In this document: one piece after another, positions 45,781 through 55,710 of the stretch
Layout: each line of letters begins with the position of its first letter
Numbering within the stretch: position 1 is the first letter of the stretch
Origin: Carex sylvatica
Taxonomy: Eukaryota > Streptophyta > Magnoliopsida > Poales > Cyperaceae
Assembly: GCA_964058845.1 (NCBI GenBank)
Contig: CAXKVR010000060.1
Coordinates: 186,001 to 250,000 of the forward strand
Direction of reading: 5' to 3'
DNA length: 64,000 nt
The notes under the pieces: generated by a model
Seen by the model: only the letters and a program-made list of their open reading frames with translations
What the model was told of the DNA's origin: nothing
The model's database searches: none
Program-made: the position numbers and the translations under genes

Positions 45781-46977
45781 CTGGCATCCAATATCACACT
45801 CTATAATTTGAGTGCAAGGTATACCTCCACTTATATATATATTTTTTATTTCAATTTTGCATTCTGAAACTTGCGCATAATTTTTTGTAAGTTTCTTGAG
45901 AAAAAATTGAGGATTTGTACCAATTATTAATGTGTCAAAATGCATAAAAAGATTGTTGTGTCCTTATTTGTTTATTTCCTTAGAACACTGATCTAGACTT
46001 GTTTCTTTATGATTGTAATGACTCAACTTATTTATTCATTATTTCCAACAAAAACAATATTGTTCCTGCATGCAAGATCTATCCTATTGCCATTTTTTAT
46101 CATGAATATTTTCTGTAATGAGACAAATAACTGTATTTATTATTATTTTTTTCTTTTTTTTTGCAAAATCTATGTTGTATGTTTCAGTAATAAGCAAGTT
46201 TTATTTTTCCACGAATAAATTTTAAATTACCATCATCTATTATATAATCACGAATAAATTTTAAATTGTTTTGCTGCTTTGAATACACTGAAACTGATTA
46301 AAGACAATTGCAATTCCACCATGCTTTTTCTGAAGTTCACCTTTTATATTTTTCCAACCATTAATTAATTAATGTTATTGACTTGAGAGATTATGAAGCT
46401 TATAATTAGTTTATTGATTGTATATTAAATAATCGGTATAAAACAATTGCTGCTTTAATTTTTTTTTTTCTAGTTTCCTTCAAGCTCTACAATTGAAAAA
46501 AAAGTGCGATCAATTTCATATCGCAGGCCTTTCACACGTTTGAATTGTATGCAGCATCCATCAGCCCGGAGCTCTTTGTTTAAGAAGGTTGTTATTATGT
46601 AATGAATAATATTTCGTTGTGTGTTTTTCCTTCCAGTTTGGATCAAAATAAAGTTGAGTCTTAGTTCCTTGTAGTGCTTATTTATGGCAAAAATATGTGA
46701 TTTGCTAAGTTGTAGGCCTCATACTACCTTAGCAACTTGCGATATAATTTGCAATTCTAAGTGCACTATCCAGGAAATTTATGACCCAAAGAACCTTATT
46801 TTGTGTTTGCTTTGTGTATTATTTTTATTTGGAATTGGATTTGATCATTGTAAATTTAACTACCATGCATAGTCTGTATATGCTATTGGGATGCTTTACT
46901 ACTTGTTGATAAACATTTGGAACTTTGATTATAAATTCAGTCCAGTGACCTTATAAATAATCATTCTCGTATATCGA

Positions 46978-47032
46978 TATTATTGTTGTTGTTGTTGTTG
47001 TTGCTGCTGTTGGTGGTGGTGTTGTTGTTGTA
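46978..47032 (+). repeat. TTG/GTT trinucleotide microsatellite
   Basis: A run of TTG with some CTG and GTG triplets in the NLR flank. It occupies roughly the place of the CAC/CTA microsatellite of copy 2. Confidence 0.9.
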
Positions 47033-47393
47033 ATGGTGAGGAAAGAATGTCTTAATATTGTTTCTCACTGCGATGAAGAATTTATTGACTGGAAGGGGAA
47101 AAACTACTAAACTTCATAACAATATAATTCTTGCAAATATGCCCTTAAAGTCTAAGAATAACAAACTCTGTTTACCCCCTTACCAAGGTTTAAATTTTGC
47201 ATGAAAGAGTATTACGCCTACTACAAAACTTTAATTAATGTTGTTGCCTAGTTCTATTTAACATTTTCAGATTGGGATGAAGGGTTAAATGGCTGGCAAC
47301 AATATTGTAATTTTTATTTGCTTTGTGTAATATTATTAATTGTATTTTGATATTGATATTTGTAAGTTTAACAACCCAATCACATATATATAC

Positions 47394-47956
47394 TGATACG
47401 GCTATGTCGAGGCATGACACGAGGTCTGTAATGAGGTTTATATCACTAGGTGTGCACGTGTGTGTGTGGCGTCCCGTCTCAAGGAGACAGTCACAAGCAA
47501 GTAGGTCGAGATTAAGAACTCGATGGTAATTGTGAGACACTATAACTGTACTCTGTGTTGTGTCTCGAGTAGTGAAAGTGTCAGCCCCGATTCAATGGAA
47601 CTGTTCACCTTAAATAGCTTCCTCCAGCTCTGACATCCCGCATTGTCAAAACTGTTAGAGGAGATCGCATATGAGCAATTAGGCTTCTGTGGAACACGGT
47701 TACACCCGCATAATTGAAATGGGGGGTTCGCATAATGAGCGGTGACGTCCGCATAAAAGGTGGCCGGTTCTGGGATGAGCCTTATATCGAGATGTTCCTG
47801 TCCTGGGTTGGGCCAAGTAACTGGGCTGCCTATATTTATTCCATCTTAGACCTTTTGTTTGTTCCTGAATTGATTTCATCAAGTAGCTTTCAACTCAAGT
47901 TTCTCTTTGTAGCCTAAGATTGGTTTTATAAGGGCCCTGGACACATGGCCCTATCA
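47394..47956. mobile_element. Solo LTR, 563 bp
   Basis: The termini are TGATACGGC and GGCCCTATCA (TGATA/TATCA inverted), with a 5-bp target duplication TATAC at 47389-47393 and 47957-47961. The NLR-flank homology continues cleanly across the insertion. Orientation is not certain; a TTATAAAA-like box near the right end would fit the minus strand. No coding remnants. Confidence 0.86.
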
Positions 47957-48640
47957 TATACTATGTATGCATGCTATTGTACAACTTTAATGTAGTTGTA
48001 TGCCAAACATTTTTAACTTTTCGTGATGATTTCAGTACATTTTCCTAAAGAAATAATCATTCATCATTTTTCTTTTTCTTTTTAGTAATGGTAAGGAGTA
48101 CGAATATTAATATATATAACATGAAAACTTTCTCAAATGTGATGAGGAATATAATTGATAGCTGGAAGGGAAACTAAATTGCAGTGAACTACATAATACT
48201 GTGATTCATGCCAATAAGCCCCTAAACTTGAGGTCTATATTATTTTATAAAAAAATCAGAGTGTAATAGAAATAAAAACACATTATGTACGTTCCTCCTT
48301 AATAGGGTTTGAAATTTGCATGATTAAAGTCTGATTTACCTTATCAGGGTTTGAATATTGTTTATTTGACATAAAATTTAACAGTACTTTCACACACTGG
48401 ATTGTCTTCCATTGCATGGGAAATAGGATCTCCAAATTATATACAATAACTTAATTCTTCCATTTTACAACTGTATCATGCGATTACCTATTATAATTTG
48501 AAATTCTTTACTGGAATTCAAACAAAAATTTGTTGCAATTATCTTGACTCTATATAATTTGAAATTGTGGGAATTTCTAATTTGTTTGGTGCGGTAGTGC
48601 TACATGATAAAATATGTCATATTTTCCTTATATATATTTT

Positions 48641-51300
48641 TTTTTTACTTTTGAAGAGGAAGTACGTATTGTCTCTTCTTCTTTCACCATCAACTATAAA
48701 CTACTTAACAAAATAAAAGAATCGTTCAAAATACTGCCTTAGTTGACAATGGCAGTACTGCAGCTTTGTTGACAAAATTAAAGTAGAGTTGATTTCTGCA
48801 ATTCATTATTTAGTGATGATCAAAGATTCAAAATGAAATGCCGAACGCTTTAAGTTGATTTTTGCAAAACATGTCTGTGATCTGTTCTTAGGTAGTTTAC
48901 AGTTGCTGAATAAAAAATAAAGAAATAATAATCACAAGCAGCGATAGCTGAAAATACCAGGCCTTTACATTGGTCCTGAATTCTTCATTGTTTATGAATG
49001 GGTGTGTTATCCATTTTGTTGAGTACAAATTCATATTAAATAAACCAGTGTGGCCCAATCGATTCAATGTTCAACTTGGCCCAGCCTGCTTGATGTGGAT
49101 GTGGAAAGTGGAAACCACTTGTAAACAATACGGGACTACAATAAATTATTAAAAGGTGAAAACATTTAGCAGTTATGGGCACTATATGATATTTTGTAAA
49201 TCATATACAGATATGTGTCTGTTTGTGTGTTATACATGCAAAGATGTATATACATAGTTTGAATATGAAATGCAGTTCAGAAAAAAACAATGAAATATGT
49301 CATGAAAACAATCAAATTTTGGGAGTATTGCTGGCAAAACTGGCAGTTTCTATACACACACACATATAATTAGAGATAATAATATACAAACACGAGTCAG
49401 AATAATTAATTGAGCTATATATAAATTCAACTCAGGACACCCTCATGCAATTAATTAGCACACCAATTAATATGCATATGCAATATCATTGTTGAGGACC
49501 TTAAAACTATAAATGTGGGTCAATCACATAAAATTGAATCTGATAAATGCGATTGGTGGTCAATTTATTTAATTACAGTACCCAATATTTTATTATAAAC
49601 ACTTAATTAGACACCCGCGCGTGTCAATTAGAGATTAATTATTAATTATACCAGGAGAGCGCACTTGAGATTTAACTCCAGAAGATGAACATCTACAGTA
49701 ATCTTCTTAAGTAAATTAGCAATGATCCCCTTCATGGAATGTTAGGCTTGAGAATCCCTCGCATTGATTTTGAGGACGCGTAAAGAGGTCCATAGGTTGT
49801 TCCACCTCCTAGACAGTACACATGTACGCACTGTCTCTTGGGTGACCATCAACCCTAAGATTACGACAAGTATTGGATCGGGCAAATTAATAATATGGTC
49901 GCTCATTGTTCCTACAGTGGAAGGGGATAGAAGACAAATTTAAGGAGGTGAGATAGATGATCGGACAGAGAAATCCCAAACAGTGGAGAGAGTACTGTGT
50001 GGAACAAGGTGGAAGATGAACAGACTTGTCGAAACTGAGAAAATAAATTAAATTTTCTAAACACCATCAGTTGAACCGATGGTGTTAAAGTTGAACACAT
50101 TCTCTGAATTTGGCCCCCCAAAGTCTTGCAAATTTTGAGTTGCGAATTGAACGGTCCGATCTTCAATTGTGTGGTATGATATTTTTTATTACATAGATCT
50201 AACGGTGGGATACAAATTCAAAGTGTGTTTTACATTTAGAGTGGGGTTATTGGGAACATTTGATGAAAAAAATTAAATAAATGAGACATTGTATATATAA
50301 CCAAATTAACTACATATATATCATATATATCTGATGAAATTAAAATGTGTCCCTCATAGGATTAAAACATGTTCAATTTTATCATTTAAATTATAAACAA
50401 ACTACTACAACAATATTATTACATCATGTTAAAAATTAAAATAAATGAGACGTTGTATGTATAAGCAATCATAATTTAATATTTGATCATATAAATTTAA
50501 ATTTTATCATATTTGATCATATTTGATTTTATCATATTTGATCGTATTAAATTTTATCATATTTGATCATTTAAATTTAATAATATGTTAAATTATAATA
50601 ATTTAATAATTGAAACTTTAATGGAATGTTAAATTATAATAATTTCAATTTGCTTTAATAGCTGAAAACACTAAGAGCAATCATAACACATGAAAAAATT
50701 AGTTTCATGCTTTCACATATTATGTTTAACGTACGACTTGGATTGACTGTTAGTGCTTCCAAAATCAAGTTGCAATTTGATGTTATAATTAAGTACATAT
50801 TGTTGCAATCAGATGTATTAAAAATATAATTGTCCCTTTATTAAAAATATATTAAAATATAATTGTCCCTTTATTAAAAATATATTAAAATATAATTGTC
50901 CCTTTAATTATACCCTAAATATAGAGATCATGTTCAACAGCTTCGAAAATCAATTAAGTTGCAATGATAGTAACTTGAAAAATCATTTAAATTTTAACAT
51001 GTTTAAATTATGGTAATTTAAATTAATCATATCGCTTTAAATTTTAACATAGCCTCTTAATTAGGGTTTAGGGTTTAGTCCAAATTTTCCTCCAGCGCCA
51101 AACTTCTGGTTTTAAATTTCATCATTTTCCTAAAGTATCTCTAATTATATAATTAAATCTGACCAACAGATTTGAAGTAGCACGAATATTAATATGCACC
51201 ATTTTGAATCGGACGGTCCAAACCTAAACTGAAAGTTTACCATACTATATGCCAAATCCACAGTAAAACCTTTTCAGTTTTCACGCAGAAGGCGAGTCTC
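48641..51300. other. Intergenic sequence, no gene supported
   Basis: Mostly AT-rich. Positions 49255-49320 resemble 58710-58780. A CACCATC...GATGGTG pair at 50065-50090 is similar to the CACTA subterminal motifs, so the left part of element B may reach here, but no CACTA terminus was confirmed. Positions 50470-50620 are a simple run of TTTATCATATTTGATCAT-type repeats. Confidence 0.5.
50815..50915 (+). repeat. Tandem repeat, about three copies of 34 bp
   Basis: TATAATTGTCCCTTTATTAA followed by AAATATATTAAAA repeats three times, the last partial. Confidence 0.9.
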
Positions 51301-51922
51301 CCAAGATATTTAAATACACCATCGTATTACGCCGATGGAATTAGTATATATGCCAATGGTTAGGATTAAGAGTCGATGTTGTTAAGTATATACGCAAACG
51401 ATTAAGATATGGAGCCAATGGCAAATTATTTTTAAATTTTTCCTTGCAAATTGATCAGTACCCTAGGTGTTGCTTCAACTTTCTGAGATTGATCGATATA
51501 TCACTCCAAATTAACAAATTAAAGTCTCTTTCCTCCCGCAGCAAGAACTCCAAAGGTCTCCAAAACTAGATTTTTCATCTCACTCACACTAGGCAGCCAC
51601 CCTTCACTGACTCTGTCACCGAAGTTAAGGTGATCGCTCCCTCTCACTCTCTGTATATATATATCTTTGTAGTATTTTGCTGATTTTTGTATATTTTCAT
51701 GTGAGATTTTTAGGGATTGTCCCTCTCACTTACTATATTTGTAGTGTAATTTGTAGGTTATTGAAGGTTTTTGTGATGGTTTCTATTGGCTTTTGTACAT
51801 TATAGGAATTTTTCCCCTCATTTATGTTTTCTAGGTTTTTGATGTAAGGTTACAACAGATTGTAGTATTTTTCTAGACTAAGAAGAACTTATTTTGATAT
51901 TTGAACTTTATGTCCTACAGCC

Positions 51923-54792
51923 ATGTCGTCACCGCCTCTCTCTATAGCGTCGAGGACGATACGAAAGGGGAAAGTGAAACACTGACTGACAAGAGGTTGG
52001 CAAAAATTTGAGATTACCACATACGACAAGGCTCGCAAGTCGCATATCATAAAGGTACAATTCGCTACCAGAAACTTTAATTTTAATCACTAATGCACTA
52101 TGATGTACATTGAAGCCATTGCACTTCACATTTGAAACGCTGAGGATACTCAGCTTGTTTTGTACCAATCACAGGCTGGACTCTATATTTAGCTTATTTA
52201 GATTTCAGTATTACGATGTGATATTAATTGTCTGTTTGTGTTTTGTTTTGGTTGTACTTTATGGAAATGATGATGCACTTCTTTAGGTTAGTTGATGTAT
52301 AGCTAGCTTAATTATCTGGCTGTTTGTATTTTGTTTTGGCTGTGCTTAAGTGATGATGCACTTCTTTAGGTTAGTTGATGCATAACTAGCTTATCCGGCT
52401 ATTTGTGTTTTGTGTGGAGCAATAAATCTGCTACAATCCTAGGGTGGATTGTAGGGTCCTGTTATTCTAAATCCAACCTTTTATTTTTTGGATTGTATGA
52501 ATCTCTATAGAAGTTATTTTTATGCATGAATATCAAAACAAATGAAATGTTGGATTTGGGATAACAGGACCCTACAATCCCCTTAGGATAGTAGCAGATT
52601 TATTTCCTATGGAAAGTGATGATGTGTGCTCTGTTAGGCAGGGTTTTGGGTATTTTTTTTTTGAGTTTTAATTATTCTATAACATGAAATATATATGCAA
52701 GCAACACTTTGCCTTATTGAAAAATAACATAGAGTGCTTCATTGTTTCAAGATTGACAAAAATTCAAGCCGCAATGCAGCAATAACAAAGACGTCAAAAG
52801 CATCGAAGCAAAAAGCAGTAAGTCCACATCCCTTGGACTCGATCGAGGTAAGTCCACATCTCTTTACTGTACTTTGTTGGATTAGTTCTTATTTGATTTA
52901 ATGGACTTCTGATTTAATTAAATATTTTCTGCATAATTACATCTGCATGCAGGAGGTGAGGAGATACATTGTGAGCATCAACTATGGTCAGGGACCAGTC
53001 TTTGTTGCAAACGGGCATGTTTATCCTCTCACTGAGTTTCAATCATGTTATGGTGATGCCATCCTATCAGGACATGTCATGGTGTTTGTCGGAAGCATAA
53101 CCGACACATATAGCCACTTACCTCTGCTTGTACCGATTCTAGGTACGGTTTTTCTCTGGGATGCCGTCGGAGCAGAAATCCAATGGCCGAAGATGGGGAT
53201 CACTCTTGCAGAGGTCAAATTAATAAATTATTTACTAAATATTCTCATTAACGTGATCACACTTTTTATTTGTTTAACCATGTATGCAATTGGTTGTTGC
53301 AGGAAGTGTTGGTAGGTGACAATGGCCAACGGTTACCGCTTATCAGTGCGGAATTGTTACAATAACTTGGAGAGCATGTTCAACAGCTCCATGCAGAATA
53401 TCTTCAGACCCCCCTATCAAAAGGAGATAGCTAGGTGTGCGAAATCCTTGCGGGCAAAACTAGGGCTAATAGCTTCACAATCTCAGTGGGGTTTGCGAAT
53501 CTCAGGGATTTCATGACTTGGCGGCCGCTGGACATTTCTATCATACAAATCTATTCCTTGTGAGACTTTATTTTTTTTTAACAGATTTATTCTCTTCATA
53601 GTTTCCTCCTTCCTCCTCTAGTCTGACAATCATTATTTTCAGGCATTGCTGCACCATTATTCCTTCCCTTGAGAAAAACAACTTGTTCATCGAACATATG
53701 GATGCAGGCATGATGTGTGCAACAATGATTGAACACTATAACCAAGCGTTGATGCAGTACTGGATCCAAAGCTTGCTAAGGTTTAAGGACAAGACAATCA
53801 TCTTTACACCGTACCACGAGAGGTAATATCATAGAGTTCACTCATGTTTCTTCTCCCTAAATCACAAGTCCATATTGATTTATTACTATTACTTTAATTA
53901 TAGGGATCATTGGGTACTGCTTGTGATACTTCCAAGAATGAATGTGGTGTACTGCATCGACTCCAACTTTGTGGATGGCAAGGTGTTAGCATTTGAATCC
54001 CATTTTCAAGAGTAAGCAAAATTATTATTACGTAAAATACGAAGTAATAATCTAATCTACGTGATAAATTCTTAGGATAAGTACCACACTGACTTTTATT
54101 AATTGTAGGACTTATGCCGAATATCTACGGGAGACTAGACAGCAAACGGAGGAGAGACAAACTTGTGACTGGGCAATGTTTGAGGTATTATAAAATTTAA
54201 TGGAGTATTTTATTTTAACTCATTTCAAGTTCAAACATAAAGGAAACATCAAGGAACTAGTACGGATGATAGTTGAACAGTATTTGGCTGTCATTGAAGA
54301 TATTATACCCCTTCACCAGTACATATTAATGAAAATTGTGGTGTACTTAGTTTATATTATTAGCCCCTTGTTGTATGGCTTAGTTATTGCTACCTTAGTA
54401 TATGTACTTTTGGAGTTTAGACTCACAGAAGTTTGGATTATAAAATTGCACTAGTAAAATTGAATTTTGTTTTCAAACTCTATTTTTCAGTCTCCACAGC
54501 AAGTATCCAACTGGGAGTGCGAATACTATGTGATGAAAAATATGTATTTCATCATCTGTCACTACGCAAGACGATTTCCACATGATGTATGTCAATTTGT
54601 TTCTATCAAGCACTGATTTTTAAGTTCTTAAATAATCATACATGCACTGATTTTTAAGTTCTTAACTATATACAGTCTCCCCTACCACAGAATCCATATC
54701 CTCTCTCACAACTGGTCGAGATTCATGATAAGTGGTGCTGGTACATGTTGGAGTATATTCTACCACTACAACTTTATGAGGAGGAAAATTAA
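51923..54792 (+). pseudogene. ULP1-like (C48) protease gene B, nine exons, disabled
   Basis: Exons inferred from conserved GT/AG sites shared with copy A: 51923-52054, 52752-52847, 52953-53213, from 53303, 53643-53822, 53906-54011, 54109-54184, 54491-54586 and 54676-54792. Exon 3 reads VFVANGHVYPLTEFQSCYGD and FLWDAVGAEIQWPKMG. Exons 5-6 read KTIIFTPYHER, then DHWVLLVILPRMNVVYCIDS. Exon 8 reads NWECEYYVMKNMYFIICHY. The His (HW), Asp (IDS) and Cys (WEC) expected of a Ulp1/SENP-type catalytic core are all kept. Lesions: TGA in exon 1 (KVKH*LTRG, Arg CGA in A) and stops in exon 4 (LLQ*LGEH; KGDS*VCE). The catalytic part is better preserved than in copy A. Confidence 0.8.
52420..52612. repeat. 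Hairpin MITE in intron 1 of ULP1-like gene B
   Basis: Inverted arms AATAAATCTGCTACAATCC and GGATAGTAGCAGATTTATTT, equivalent in position and sequence to 23711-23900. The surrounding CTTCTTTAGGTTAGTTGATG tandem copies (52275-52400) are also shared. Confidence 0.84.
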
Positions 54793-55183
54793 AAACTTTA
54801 GGTAATTGTGATGTACATTGTCTAAGCTAACAATTAATGGTTGTGTTTTGCTATTAATTGATATAAGTACAATGCTGGTGCTTTTTTGGTGTAAGTACAA
54901 TCAGTGGGGGTGTCAGTTTTGAAAGATCCATTGCTGGCTTTAGTTTAGTCATACGGGTGGAGGAGACCGGTGTGTGATTGATTTGGTATGTCTTGGGGGT
55001 GATTCTAATTTGTTGCAATATAATATATAGGTTAATTAATGATGATACTTGGATTAATTTAGTGCTACAGAGTAATTATGTTGGTTAATTTAGTGTTGCA
55101 TGCATTGTTCTATATGTGTGTGTGTTGATCTTTTATATTACCTTGCTGCATGTTATTTGTATTTGATTTGGTGCTATATATAT
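54793..55183 (+). other. Element B sequence downstream of the ULP1-like gene
   Basis: It is collinear with 30292-30655 of element A and lacks the 4.2-kb nested LTR insertion found there. The conserved boundary (TTAGGTAATTGTGATGTACA) shows the pre-insertion state. No ORF is conserved. Confidence 0.75.
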
Positions 55184-55610
55184 AGAGGTTGGCTACTATG
55201 CTTATATAAGCATATCCCCACATATGCTTATAACTCATTTTTGTGTTTCCAATGTCCAAATGGTCGATCAGAACCATTCATATTGTTCTCCATATTAATA
55301 TGTGCTTGGAGACTAAATTTTATATTTTTTTGAATTTTTTTACTATTTATGAAGCCACTTTGAAAATCGCTGATCCAACGGTGGCTTAACAAAACAGTAA
55401 AATCAGAAGCCACCGTTGGATCAGCGATTTTCAAAGTGGCTTAATAAATAGTAAAAAAATTCAGAAAAATATAAAATTTAGTCTCCAAGCACATATTAAT
55501 ATGAAGAACAATATGAACAGTTCCGATCAACCATTTGGACATTGGAAACACAAAAATGAGTTATAAGCATATGTGGGGATTTGCTTATATAAGCATAGTA
55601 GCCAACCTCT
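55184..55610. mobile_element. Long palindromic MITE, family copy 6
   Basis: An almost perfect palindrome: AGAGGTTGGCTACTATGC at the left and GCATAGTAGCCAACCTCT at the right. Both halves carry the core (GTGCTTGGAGACTAAATTTT; ACTATTTATGAAGCCACTTT; GATCCAACGGTGGC). TATATA lies on both sides. The axis is near 55397. It has the best-defined ends of the family. Confidence 0.92.
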
Positions 55611-55624
55611 ATATATATATATAT

Positions 55625-55710
55625 AAGTACATATGTATGTATGTATGTAGGTACATATGTACGTACGTACCTATGTACATATGTGTGTGTGTGTGTGTGT
55701 ATATATATAT
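55625..55710 (+). repeat. Compound microsatellite GTAT/GTAC/GT/TA
   Basis: Runs of TATG, ACGT, GTGT and TATA. The foldback element inserted in or next to the TA portion. Confidence 0.92.

Larger units (their letters stand above)
45781..48640 (+). repeat. NLR 3' flank, duplicated block copy 3
   Basis: It matches copy 1 (45895-45970 with 2095-2160; 46715-46870 with 2585-2730) and copy 2 (46790-46920 with 18200-18330; 48255-48445 with 18810-18995). It is interrupted by a solo LTR at 47394-47956. No gene is supported; the short ORFs are not conserved between copies. Confidence 0.78.

Noticed and set aside
50399..50412. AACTACTACAAC as the left CACTA terminus of element B
   Set aside because: The first base does not match CACTA, the flanking triplet does not agree with the TGA after the right end, and no subterminal motifs follow it directly.
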